From Ophiura sarsii (lineage: Eukaryota; Echinodermata; Ophiuroidea; Amphilepidida; Ophiuridae), in the NCBI GenBank assembly GCA_035610835.1, contig CM069443.1:85868690-85932689 (forward strand): a stretch of DNA of 64,000 nucleotides. The letters run 5' to 3'. A model generated the notes under the pieces. That model worked only from the letters and a program-made list of their open reading frames with translations, searched no databases and was not told the DNA's origin. Each line of letters opens with the position of its first letter. Position 1 is the first letter of the stretch. Below, piece after piece: positions 39,347 through 48,768 of this stretch. A program made the position numbers and the translations under genes.

Positions 39347-42300
39347 TTACTTGACTGAAATGCGTGGATAACGAATGATTGCTGGTTTCCTCTCACGTTC
39401 TTTCATTTTCCCAAGATTATTTTGCAGTTGTATTGGGGAATTCCTCCGGCGTGTCCTTGCATCATGCTGTATGTCTTCATCTGCTTCGTCATCGGTCTCT
39501 TCTTGGTCTGAATCATTATTACGTGATGTTCTTGCCAGTTGATAATGTCTTGAGAAAAATGTGGCCATGCACATATCGTTGTACTTCTGTGTTGTTGGTC
39601 TGGATATGTATTTGTCAATTTGAGTTGGCATCCATACTTGATCACTCTTTCCGGCATTTGCTTGTAGAGTTTTAAGAGGCAGGGATATCTTTTGCCCATT
39701 CAAGTCTGTTTGCAAGAAGATGACATTGCGCGTACATTTTTTCAATGGCATACTACATGTCTGATAGATGGCACCCATAACACTGATTTCTCTGTTTTGA
39801 AGGTACGTGCTTCCTAGCTTTCTCAATTGAGATATAGCATCAACATTTCCTTCTGCTGCCTCTTTTTGTGCATTTTTGAGTAGGTCACCCATTTCTCTCT
39901 CGGCTTTGGTAATATATGATACCATGTACATGATGCAGGCGTATGGATCTAGCACATATTGAATATCCATGTTTCCATTCCAGCAACGTATTAGATCGGC
40001 GTTATAGTTATTGACCCATTGATCGTTGATACCACGTTTTAGATACATTGTCTTCCTCTTAGATAGCATCTCGAGGGATTCTTCAAATTCTGTTTGCGTG
40101 ATATTTGCTTGTCTGAGAACCTGATCAACTTCTTCAAAGTTGTGATCTTGACTTAAAATTAGTTCCCAAACAGACTCGAGTATTTGTCTTGCTTTGGCTT
40201 CTTTTTCTTTGAGAGCAGCTTGATCATCATTGTCATCTTCTCTTTGTTCATCTATTACCCCATTTGGTCTGCATATGAATGTTCGGTTACATGGCGGTTT
40301 CGGGAAAAGATATCGACATACGATCTTTGCTCTCAGTCTGTTTTTTCTGCATGATTTCGTGTGATTCTTGCTGTGCATTTGAACACTGGACACTATCTCG
40401 TACAATTCAGTATCAGTTTCGGGTGGCATTTCACATGTTATTTTGTCGTCTACAAATGTCACGATCTCATCATCGGGATCTACATCTAACTTTGGTGCAT
40501 CTTTTACCCATACAACCATATGTATATGCGGCCAACCTCTCTGCTGGAATTCAGTTCGGTAATAATAGTCGTCTACCTTTCCAATTGGCGCGGCTTTAGA
40601 CATTATGACGTCATTGATGAAAGATTGCGCTCTATTTTCAAACATTCTTGCTGCTGTAACTGGATTTGACATGATAATTCTACAGTGCTGGTCCCACGTC
40701 ATGTTTTTGTGTTGTTCAGCTGTCATTGGGGGTTTGCCTTGTTGTATAAGAATAGCGTTGTCTATTTCAATCCATCTACGATCGGCAGCACTAAATGTGA
40801 CAAAAAATGTGGGGATTCCTAGTTGTCGAACCATTGCAAACAAATCTCGTTTTGATTTCTCCCAATAGGCAGGTGTACCTCTTATACTAGCTAGAAATCT
40901 GTACCCTTCATCTCTTTTCATTATCTGCAGGACCTCGTCTCGATTTCGTAACATTGATGCAGTAATTTGTCTGCCACCTGCAAGCTGTGAGGAACCTATT
41001 CTTGTAGCAATAGATACATTTGAATGGATCATGTGGACTTCTGTTGCGTACAGAGCAAAGAATATATATTCAGGATTCCTTGCAAACCTATTATCAGCTG
41101 AGAATAACCTTGAGTTGAAGAATCGTGATGGCGAAACTTTAAGGTTTCTTTCTTCAATACATGTATTAGCACCATCAGGAAATTCCACAGGAAAACACTT
41201 GGCTTCCATGTTTAATACCTTTTCAGGAGTGTTACCTTCGCCTGGTGCTAGTGCTAGTATTGTAGTGTCGTGTTTGTCTGCTACGTACTGAGCAAAGTCA
41301 ACTGGATGTAAAAATGAGTAAAGAGGAGCCGATGTATTCGTTATGTCATCATTTTGATCTTGCTCTCCATCATTGTTTTCAAACTCATTCTCCTGAGATT
41401 GTGATGATTCTGGTACGATTTCCGATTCAGTGTTGTTTTCAATATTATCATTACCTGACACATCTTCCGATTGATCACCTTGAATCAATTGATCATCCAG
41501 CATGCCATTGAATTCTTCAAAATCTATATCAATATCTTCATACTCTGGGTTATTTTCCTTCAACCACAAGAGAGCTTGTCTTAATTTGTCCGGGTTTACA
41601 TCCTGACACATGTGATGTCCTTTGTATTGTAGTTTTCTTTTCAACTTTACTCTTATCAGGCTTTCATCCGATGGGAGTCTTGGTAGTGAATGAGCAGTGT
41701 TATTTATGTCAGCTTTAACACATACCACCTGTCCGTGTATTCCTTTTTGGCATCCTTTAATGAGTGAAATCATCTTCATGAATGGAATAGCAGGAGATAT
41801 GAGATGTCTTTCTAACATATTCAATTCGGACAGTTGAGGGGGCTGCTCGTGTAGATTCAGTTTGTTTACACAAGCTAATGTTGGTACAGTCAGTTTTGTT
41901 TTTATTGTTCGATGGCATGTTATACAAATCCATGCTTTACGCTCAGTATTACTATTGCTGGTCGGTAGTCTTTCGAACAGTGTTCCAGATGGCAGGGCTT
42001 TCCGTAACGCACGTTGATTGTACTTGTCTGTGTTTAATGCTATAACCTGTCGTTTGAAGTTAATACGCCGGCATATTTCGCACTTGTATATCAACTGTTG
42101 AGCGTGGCATGACTTCTGGAATTGTGCAATAACAGTTGCCATATTGGAATTCTTATTTACTCTATTGGTCTTTGTTTGTTGGATTTTTGCTCTTTTTATT
42201 ACAGGATCTGCATAAGATGTTTTTGATTGCTTGCGTTTTGCTTGCCCCTTTACAGGATCTGCATAGGATGCTTTTGATTGCTGGCGTTTTGCTTGCCCCT

Positions 42301-43477
42301 TTACAGGATCTGCATAGGATGTTTTGGATTGCTGACAATTGTGTTGCTTTTTTACAGGATCTGCATTTTTTCGTTTTGATTGCTGGAGTTTCCTTCTTTT
42401 TACATGTTGATATCCAAGTTTAGAATTTGCTCTCTTCTTAGCTAGCAGTTGATCGTGTTTTATTTGCGATTGATTTTTCGTAGCAGTTTGCTCTACGGGC
42501 ATCAAACCATTCCATGATGAACAACTCGGTTGATCTAAAGGTAATGGTATTGTCTGATCTAACTGATTGCAGAATTGTGGGGTTGAGACATTACAAATGT
42601 CTTCATTGGATTGCACTGTGATTGGTTGAATTGTTACCAGTGTCGATGATGGAAGGTTCAATGAATTGCACAAGCAGTGGATAAACTTATACAAGTTATG
42701 TATATCTGGAAAGAACAATGCTATTGCAGAGCCCTCTGAAGTACATAAGCCATTGTCATTTCTGGAATGCGAGTCAAAAAACAGGTATTGATCCGACTGA
42801 TCCTTGTACATAGCCATCATGTATGAAGTGCCCAAAATTAGAATATTCTTAGTATGATCAAGAAATGCTTGTTGCAATATAACATCCAATGGTTCAAAAG
42901 CACTACCAGGGGTTGAAGCAATTCTTCCGGTAACAGCAGTCTCATATTGTACATTATATATACGGTTTTCTAAAGCAAAAGTGGTAGGAAGTTGTTCAAT
43001 TTCCAGATATTTATCATCGGTGTTAAGTTCACCTTTGGCTTCCAATTCTGAAGCAATGATGTTGTACAGTTCATCTCCATTACGCAATACTTCATCGATA
43101 TCCTTTTGCAACAGTGTATCAAATTTCTCGTCAATTTCACATAACATTACAAGTGAATTACATGGACATTGGCGACCACTTGATTCTTCTGAAAATTGGT
43201 TATCACCTTGGTTAAAATGTCCCTGAACCTTCCTTGAAAACACCACTTCATCAATACTCGTTACATTTGGGATACATTGGATCACTTGAGCCTCGTGATT
43301 TCTGTTGGAAATGTTTGAGTTTGGAAATAGGGGAATCTCTTCTGAAGTAGACGCTAGTTCGACTCGTGCCTTTACTTTATGACGTGGCATTGAGGTGATC
43401 TGGTCGGCGTTTTTGTTGCTTTTGCGTGAAATGGATGAGAGTTTGGCAGCTCGTGATTTAGAGTTGCGGCGAGGCAT
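39347..43477 (-). CDS. Helitron Rep protein with N-terminal cysteine-protease-like domain
   Basis: A 1376-residue protein. Residues ~95-275 resemble a papain-fold cysteine protease of the C76/OTU-like type: GRQCPCN (101-107, candidate Cys104) and FFDSHSRN (233-240, Asp235 and His237). A Lys-rich linker (~360-437) has a basic KRRK and four 17-residue repeats ending YADPV or ADPV. Paired CxxC motifs follow at 465-468 and 518-521, then a conserved region with LISPAIPFMKM (559-569) and an acidic stretch (650-712). The Rep nuclease spans ~780-1195: RLFSADNRFARNP, RGTPAYW, the HUH motif GWPHIHM (981-987) and paired tyrosines Tyr1184 and Tyr1188 (YMVSYITK). Cysteines at 1043, 1054 and 1063 fit the usual zinc-binding part. 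Rep nicks and joins single-stranded DNA at the element ends. The start is the ATG at 43477; upstream lies a minisatellite. The stop codon is premature relative to a full Rep-helicase. Confidence 0.93.
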   Translation of the reverse strand: MPRRNSKSRAAKLSSISRKSNKNADQITSMPRHKVKARVELASTSEEIPLFPNSNISNRNHEAQVIQCIPNVTSIDEVVFSRKVQGHFNQGDNQFSEESSGRQCPCNSLVMLCEIDEKFDTLLQKDIDEVLRNGDELYNIIASELEAKGELNTDDKYLEIEQLPTTFALENRIYNVQYETAVTGRIASTPGSAFEPLDVILQQAFLDHTKNILILGTSYMMAMYKDQSDQYLFFDSHSRNDNGLCTSEGSAIALFFPDIHNLYKFIHCLCNSLNLPSSTLVTIQPITVQSNEDICNVSTPQFCNQLDQTIPLPLDQPSCSSWNGLMPVEQTATKNQSQIKHDQLLAKKRANSKLGYQHVKRRKLQQSKRKNADPVKKQHNCQQSKTSYADPVKGQAKRQQSKASYADPVKGQAKRKQSKTSYADPVIKRAKIQQTKTNRVNKNSNMATVIAQFQKSCHAQQLIYKCEICRRINFKRQVIALNTDKYNQRALRKALPSGTLFERLPTSNSNTERKAWICITCHRTIKTKLTVPTLACVNKLNLHEQPPQLSELNMLERHLISPAIPFMKMISLIKGCQKGIHGQVVCVKADINNTAHSLPRLPSDESLIRVKLKRKLQYKGHHMCQDVNPDKLRQALLWLKENNPEYEDIDIDFEEFNGMLDDQLIQGDQSEDVSGNDNIENNTESEIVPESSQSQENEFENNDGEQDQNDDITNTSAPLYSFLHPVDFAQYVADKHDTTILALAPGEGNTPEKVLNMEAKCFPVEFPDGANTCIEERNLKVSPSRFFNSRLFSADNRFARNPEYIFFALYATEVHMIHSNVSIATRIGSSQLAGGRQITASMLRNRDEVLQIMKRDEGYRFLASIRGTPAYWEKSKRDLFAMVRQLGIPTFFVTFSAADRRWIEIDNAILIQQGKPPMTAEQHKNMTWDQHCRIIMSNPVTAARMFENRAQSFINDVIMSKAAPIGKVDDYYYRTEFQQRGWPHIHMVVWVKDAPKLDVDPDDEIVTFVDDKITCEMPPETDTELYEIVSSVQMHSKNHTKSCRKNRLRAKIVCRYLFPKPPCNRTFICRPNGVIDEQREDDNDDQAALKEKEAKARQILESVWELILSQDHNFEEVDQVLRQANITQTEFEESLEMLSKRKTMYLKRGINDQWVNNYNADLIRCWNGNMDIQYVLDPYACIMYMVSYITKAEREMGDLLKNAQKEAAEGNVDAISQLRKLGSTYLQNREISVMGAIYQTCSMPLKKCTRNVIFLQTDLNGQKISLPLKTLQANAGKSDQVWMPTQIDKYISRPTTQKYNDMCMATFFSRHYQLARTSRNNDSDQEETDDEADEDIQHDARTRRRNSPIQLQNNLGKMKERERKPAIIRYPRISVK
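42201..42405 (-). repeat. 51-bp coding minisatellite in the Rep linker
   Basis: ACAGGATCTGCAT recurs at 42201, 42252, 42303 and 42354, exactly 51 bp (17 codons) apart, preserving the frame. The repeat encodes QSKxSYADPVKGQAKR-like units. The fourth copy has diverged (KRKNADPVKK). Confidence 0.92.
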
Positions 43478-43484
43478 TTTCGCT

Positions 43485-44133
43485 TTATTCTTTGTCTTAT
43501 TCTTTGTCTTATTCTTTGTTTTATTCTCTGTCTTATTCTCTGTCTTATTCTCTGTCTTATTCTCTGTCTTATTCTGTCTTATTCTCTGTTTCTGTTTCTC
43601 TGTTATTCTTGGTCTTATTCTTGGTCTTATTCTTGGTCTTATTCTCTGTCTTATTCTCTGTCTTATTCTCTGTCTTATTCTCTGTCTTATTCTCTGTCTT
43701 ATTCTCTGTTTCTGTTTCTCTGTTATTCTTGGTCTTATTCTTGGTCTTATTCTTGGTCTTATTCTTTGTTTTATTCTGTCTTATTCTCTGTCTTATTCTC
43801 TGTCTTATTCTCTGTCTTATTCTCTGTCTTATTCTATGTTTCTCTGTTATTCTTGGTCTTATTCTTGGTCTTATTCTTGGTCTTATTCTTGGTCTTATTC
43901 TTGGTCTTATTCTTGGTCTTATTCTTTGTCTTATTCTTTGTCTTATTCTTTGTCTTATTCTTTGTTTTATTCTCTGTCTTATTCTCTGTCTTATTCTGTC
44001 TGATTCTCTGTCTTATTCTCTGTCTTATTCTCTGTCTTATTCTCTGTCTTATTCTCTGTATTATTCTCTGTATTATTCTCTGTATTATTCTCTGTATTAT
44101 TCTCTGTCTTATTAGTCTTATTCTCTGTGTTAT
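43485..44133. repeat. 12-bp minisatellite (TCTTATTCTSTG-like), about 54 copies
   Basis: Units read TCTTATTCTCTG, TCTTATTCTTTG or TCTTATTCTTGG, arranged in runs of one type. The array starts about 8 bp upstream of the Rep start codon, so on the minus strand it would form the Rep leader (AATAAGACAAAG repeats). Long low-complexity ORFs on both strands arise only because the period is divisible by three. Confidence 0.95.
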
Positions 44134-44135
44134 TA

Positions 44136-44670
44136 GGTAGGGGAGAAGGAAGGTAGGGGAGAAGGAAGGTAGGGGAGAAGGAAGGTAGGGGAGAAGGAAG
44201 GTAGGGGAGAAGGAAGGTAGGGGAGAAGGAAGGTAGGGGAGAAGGAAGGTAGGGGAGAAGGAAGGTAGGGGAGAAGGAAGGTAGGGGAGAAGGAAGGTAG
44301 GGGAGAAGGAAAGTAGGAAAGAAGGAAAGTAGGGGAGAAGGAAGGTAGGGGAGAAGGAAGGTAGGGGAGAAGGAAGGTAGGGGAGAAGGAAGGTAGGGGA
44401 GAAGGAAGGTAGGGGAGAAGGAAGGTAGGGGAGAAGGAAGGTAGGGGAGAAGGAAGGTAGGGGAGAAGGAAAGTAGGGGAGAAGGAAAGTAGGGGAGAAG
44501 GAAAGTAGGGGAGAAGGAAAGTAGGGGAGAAGGAAAGTAGGGGAGATGGAATGTAGGGGAGAAGGAAGGTAGGGGAGAAGGAAGGTAGGGGAGAAGGAAG
44601 GTAGGGGAGAAGGAAGGTAGGGGAGAAGGAAAGTAGGGGGAAGGAGAGTAGGGGAGAAGGAAAGGTGGAA
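44136..44670. repeat. 16-bp purine-rich minisatellite (GGTAGGGGAGAAGGAA), about 32 copies
   Basis: It abuts the 12-bp array with only a few bases between. The plus strand is almost pure purine with repeated G runs, so G-quadruplex or triplex structure is possible. A block near 44465-44545 has AAAGTA in place of AAGGTA. Proline-rich ORFs on the minus strand are artefacts of the repeat. Confidence 0.95.
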
Positions 44671-44950
44671 GGGGAGAGAGAAGGTACAGGCAGACAGACA
44701 CAAGACCACGCCAACACCAAACAAACATAAAAACCAACATAATGTACATAAAAGGGGTGGGAAAACAGAGGTAATGAATTAAAGAAAAAAGAAAAAAATG
44801 GTTAGTACGTTATTCAATTTTACAATTATAAATGTTATTTATATAACGTGATAATTAGTCTGACATATTTTCGATTTGATTAGCAGTACGAGGACTTTCT
44901 TTCGTTGTTCATTTCGATTATGACCTGAGTGATGGACGTTTATGCAATAT
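44671..44950. other. AT-rich sequence, no gene seen
   Basis: It contains CAGACAGACACAAGACC and an A-rich stretch, then unremarkable AT-rich DNA. The Helitron 5' end could lie here, but no terminus could be recognised. Confidence 0.5.
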
Positions 44951-45726
44951 ATAAGCTGGTCTGGTTGATCCATTATGGATAATTATATACAGGACATAAC
45001 ATTGGCACTCACAACTGATCTTAAGATGTAAAAAGGAAATCTCTTGATTTGTCACTGGAGTGTATGAACATTGGGTCGACGTTGTTAAACATCTTAAGTT
45101 TAGTAATACCTTCAAAGATGGCTTAATACAAATCTTCCTGCACACTTTATATGGATAAATGCTGAAAGATGTGGTGACAGCTTGAAATTGTCTGTGTATT
45201 ATCACTGATGCTCAATTAGCAGCTGGCGATATTACTTGGCTTAGGATAACTATGGATGAAAAAGTAAGATAGATACAAACGAAGCAAATGCATTGTTAAA
45301 TTCGGCATCCATACAGCATTATAATAGTCAATACATTGTAAAGTTCGGCATTTCTTACAGCATTAGCGCCAATGCATTGTAAAGTTAAGCATTGAGTATT
45401 TCTACAGCATTACAGTCAATGCATTGTAAAGTTAGGCATTTCGTACAGCATTAAGAGTCAATATAAGCTGGCCTGGTTGATCCATTATGGATAATTATAT
45501 ACAGGACATAACATTGGCACTCACAACTGATCTTAAGATGTAAAAAGGAAATCTCTTGATTTGTCACTGGAGTGTATGAACATTGGGTCGACGTTGCTAA
45601 ACATCCTAAGTTTAGTAATACCTTCAAAGATGGCTTAATACAAATCTTCCTGCACACTTTATATGGATAAATGCTGAAAGATGTGGTGACAGCTTGAAAT
45701 TGTCTGTGTATTATCACTGATGCTCA

Positions 45727-45895
45727 CACTATGAAAACTCTCTCATTGCTTGCGTGGTAGATTTCGATCGCGACAGGAGCATGCGCAGATGCGATTTTTG
45801 TGTAAGTGGTCTGTGATTTTGTCAATATTATATTTTTACTGTGATTTGTCGATCTGCATTAAATGCAAAAAGTAACAACGCCCCCGGCTGGACTC

Positions 45896-45935
<40 letters not shown>

Positions 45936-46330
45936 AATTGCGCCACGGAGGTGATTATTACTAGGCTGTTTTGGTTTGTCATGTTCACCCGTACACTTCC
46001 CCGTACACTTTCTTGCAAAGTCGGTCATCGTTTTTTCTCAAATGTTGCTTGCATATTGCCTTTGCTGTCGCCTTTAATACATGTGCTGTTACTTGAACTT
46101 GGAACCAACGTTTAATTTGAACTGTCTATTTTCAATAAAAAAATACTCCAATACGGGAAAAAAATCAGAAAAGCTCACAGACAACAAATAAGAACATCAT
46201 TTTACTCGACCTAGAATTTCAATCAACGGATTTCAATCATCGGCAAAACCCGATGATGTGAGTGACGTCATTTAATGAGCTCATTAGCATAATTTATGTC
46301 CGTGAAATATACAATAGGGTTTTGGTAGTG
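45727..46330. mobile_element. Transib-like non-autonomous DNA transposon (604 bp) carrying a tRNA gene
   Basis: Termini are CACTATGAAAACTCT at the left and, inverted, CACTACCAAAACCCT at the right (12 of 15 match). It is flanked by GCTCA direct repeats (45722-45726 and 46331-46335). The uninterrupted site GATGCTCAATTAG is present in the neighbouring 512-bp copy at 45208-45220. Transib elements have CACWATG-type ends and 5-bp target duplications; the left end fits exactly, the right end less well. There is no transposase. A tRNA-Asn lies inside. Confidence 0.75.
45879..45952 (-). tRNA. tRNA-Asn(GTT), or a close tRNA-derived copy
   Basis: A 74-nt cloverleaf on the minus strand. The anticodon loop CTGTTAA is closed by TTCGG/CCGAA, with the anticodon at plus 45916-45918. 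The A box TGGCGCAATTGG and the B box GGTTCGAGTCC are both good. A TTTTT Pol III terminator lies 7 nt downstream (45867-45871). Two defects are visible: an A-C mismatch at the first acceptor pair and one G-G mismatch in the T stem. No intron or encoded CCA is seen. It sits inside the Transib-like element, so it may be a passenger copy. Confidence 0.85.
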
Positions 46331-46706
46331 GCTCAATTAGCAGCTGGCGATATTACTTGGCTTAGGATAACTATGGATGAAAAAGTAAGATAGATACAAA
46401 CGAAGCAAATGCATTGTTAAATTCGGCATCCATACAGCATTATAATAGTCAATACATTGTAAAGTTCGGCATTTCTTACAGCATTAGCGCCAATGCATTG
46501 TAAAGTTAAGCATTGAGTATTTCTACAGCATTACAGTCAATGCATTGTAAAGTTAGGCATTTCGTACAGGATTAAGAGTCAATATAAGCTGGCCTGGTTG
46601 ATCCATTATGGATAATTATATACAGGACATAACATTGGCACTCACAACTGATCTTAAGATATAAAAAGGAAATCTCTTGATTTGTCACTGGAGTGTATGA
46701 ATATGA

Positions 46707-47060
46707 ACATTGATATGGTTTAAATTGTTCTTGTAATTTTAACTTCACATATAAAACACTTTACACAAAACTAACATTTGTCAGTCTTAATCTAAACGTA
46801 AAAAAGAAAATTACACAAAGTGCACAGCAGTATTTGGTATAGTTTGGCTCATTACATGAAGTGTACAGTATAATATGGCATATGTGGTGTAGTTAGGCAA
46901 AAAATACACCGGGTGATTGGCATGTGTTGTGATTAGACAAACTTACACGGCACGTACAATACATGGCAAGGTCGAGTTAGATTTTTTACGAGGTTCACAG
47001 TTTTTTATAGTAAAATGTGATATGGTTATACTAAATTACACAGTGTACCGTATATATATA
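46707..47060. other. AT-rich decayed repeat, no gene seen
   Basis: Contains loose repeats of GGTATAGTTTGGC/GGTGTAGTTAGGCA with ACAC-rich stretches, similar in character to the sub-repeats of the 512-bp unit and to 47660-47997. It ends in a TATATA run at the LINE 3' tail. Confidence 0.5.
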
Positions 47061-47660
47061 TTTATTTATTTATTTATTTATTTGGACATACACTTTTGAA
47101 ACAGTGGCATGAGTCTTCTCGACTGATGCGTCCTTAACACATATTACACAATATTATCACATGTATAAATAAAAAGGCAGAATATATACAAATATTTACA
47201 TGATAACATAGAATCATACAAGTTGAATGCTACGTGCGGTCCATGCACGTTTTAAGTAGGATTTGCAGAACACATCAAATATTTGGAGTACGGGTAAATC
47301 ATCACCATGATCACATACAGTAAGAACATCATTTGAAAGACCTAGCATAAGACACATTTTAATAGTTAAATTACCAGACATAAATATTCTCCAAAACTCT
47401 TCTAAATTATGGAGTGATAGTTGATTTTCAAGTTTAAGGAATTCATCAACTCTGATATGATTTAACGCACTACAAATAAATAAGAAATGTCTAAGATCCT
47501 CAATATCTTTATCACATAATGGGCAGTAAATATTTACATCAGGTTTCCATGAATGAGCACGGCCATTGAGGGGTAAGGTATTGCACCGAGCTTTGAATTT
47601 CATTGTTGCACCATAAAAATCTAATTTACATAATAAGTAATCTTCCAAACCAGGTTTATA
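47061..47660 (-). mobile_element. 5'-truncated non-LTR retrotransposon (LINE) 3' end
   Basis: On the minus strand a reverse-transcriptase C-terminal ORF is followed by ~120 bp of 3' UTR and an (AAAT)n tail at 47061-47082. The surrounding GGTATAGTTAGGCA-type repeat resumes on both sides, showing an insertion into it. The 5' edge is approximate and no clear target duplication was found. Confidence 0.7.
47214..47648 (-). pseudogene. C-terminal fragment of LINE ORF2 (zinc-binding tail)
   Basis: A 144-residue open stretch containing FKARCNTLPLNGRAHSW and then CPLC (Cys42, Cys45), His54 and Cys59 (HFLFIC). This is the Cys-His tail typically found after the reverse transcriptase domain of animal non-LTR elements. 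The reading frame continues upstream of the listed start (a TTG) into ...YKPG, so the start is arbitrary and the protein is cut off by 5' truncation. No RT catalytic motif is present. Confidence 0.7.
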
Positions 47661-47997
47661 TAGTATGTGGTATAGTTAGGCAACAAAACACGAGGTGAAC
47701 TTGTGTGCAAAATTACAGGCAAACAGTATTGGCATTTGTGGCATAATTAGGGGAAATTACACGCGATGTAAGCCTAGAGCAATAATAATAACATTTGCCA
47801 ATCTTAGGCATTACTTAAGCATCACAATCATTGTATTTTAAAGTTAGGCATTTCTATAGCATTATATTCGATGCATTTTAAAGTTAGGCATTTTGTACAT
47901 AGTCATAATCAATACATTGTAAAGTTAGACATGTATTACAGGATTATGGCCAATGCATCGTTAAGATAGGCTTTTCTTAATACATAATGGCCAATAC
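47661..47997. repeat. Decayed ~42-bp minisatellite
   Basis: Units such as ATTGTAAAGTTAGRCAT with ACAGGATTATGGCCAATG recur four to five times with much drift. They match the sub-repeats inside the 512-bp unit (45290-45462). No gene is seen. Confidence 0.7.
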
Positions 47998-48254
47998 TAT
48001 TTTGACTTTTTAAGCCCGAATCATACGAAAAAAACCTTTTCCCATCCCATTTGAAGGCGATCGACATTTGAAGTGTCAAATTGGTTGCGGTTTTACCGGT
48101 TTGTAATGTAGATCAAAATGTGATAATATCCACAAAAACAAATTGGGTGTCATTATTGGCTATTTTGACTATTTTAGCCTGAATCGTACGGAAAAACCTT
48201 GTTATCCCATCCCCTTTGTAGGCGATCAACATTTGAGGCGTCAATTGGGTCACA
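47998..48254. repeat. ~163-bp tandem duplication, second copy split by an inserted element
   Basis: TTTTGACT-TTTTARCCYGAATC begins at about 48000 and again at about 48163, each followed by CCATCCC and a GGCGATC-ACATTTGA stretch. The second copy breaks at 48254 and seems to continue after 50850, where GATCAAAATGTGATA (first copy, near 48113) reappears near 50886. Confidence 0.75.
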
Positions 48255-48768
48255 CCCTTACCCAAAAAACAAGCAATCGCTAAGCAATCACCTTAGGCAT
48301 CACTAAAGCATCGATGCCTTGTTTGTACCGATTACTTATAAGCAATCGCTAAGGCCTCATACGGCCCGAAATATTTAAATGAGCTAAGCAATCGATTGCT
48401 TATTAAGCAATCAATGTATCATATGATGCCTTATATTAAGGCATCATATTAATTGATTGCTTATTTGATTGCTTATATTAAGCAATCGATTGCTTTTATG
48501 ATTGCTTATATTAAGCAATCGATTGCTTGAATGATTGCTTATATTAAGCAATCGATGGCTTATATTGTCGCGATTACTTATAAGCAATCGGTAAGGCATC
48601 ATACGGCCCGAAATATTTAAATGAGCTAAACAATCTTAAGGACAAGGCATCATATAAGGCATCGATTGCTTAATGCGAGGCATCATTATAAGGCATCGAT
48701 CGCTTAAATTAAGGCATCGATTGCTTAAATTAAGGCATCAATTGCTTAAATTAAGGCATCATATAATA

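Larger units (their letters stand above)
35889..43477 (-). mobile_element. Autonomous Helitron (Rep/helicase with C-terminal endonuclease); 5' end undefined
   Basis: The element lies on the minus strand. Its 3' end is placed at CTAG 35889-35892, preceded (minus sense) by the GCGATC-TCT-GATCGC hairpin at 35901-35915, about 920 bp beyond the helicase stop codon. It carries the Rep and Pif1-like helicase genes. The fused endonuclease places it with the Helentron/Helitron2-like animal elements. The listed right edge is only the Rep start codon; the true 5' terminus lies further right and was not found. It separates two blocks of type-2 units sharing its terminus, so it may have supplied the proteins that mobilised them. 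Confidence 0.8.
44951..46706. repeat. 512-bp tandem repeat, 2.2 copies, second copy interrupted
   Basis: ATAAGCTGG followed by TTGATCCATTATGGATAATT begins copies at 44951, 45463 and 46584. The first interval is 512 bp and the second 1121 bp. The extra 609 bp is exactly a 604-bp insertion plus a 5-bp target duplication. The third copy stops near 46706. Each copy ends in four ~42-bp sub-repeats (AATGCATTGTAAAGTTAGGC type). Short minus-strand ORFs over the copies have no recognisable product. Confidence 0.93.

Noticed and set aside
37662..43226. Plus-strand ORFs of 62-116 codons over the Rep and helicase genes
   Set aside because: They are antisense shadows of strongly supported minus-strand coding sequence.
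36815..43477. A host PIF1 helicase gene
   Set aside because: HUH and paired-tyrosine Rep motifs in the same frame just upstream, and the fused endonuclease, identify a Helitron.
43395..44749. Long low-complexity ORFs (Leu/Phe/Ser- and Pro/Ser-rich) on both strands
   Set aside because: Products of 12- and 16-bp minisatellites read in several frames; no start context or conserved domain.
47214..47648. Intact small protein gene of 144 residues
   Set aside because: The frame is open upstream of a TTG start, and the Cys-His tail plus (AAAT)n 3' tail fit a truncated LINE.
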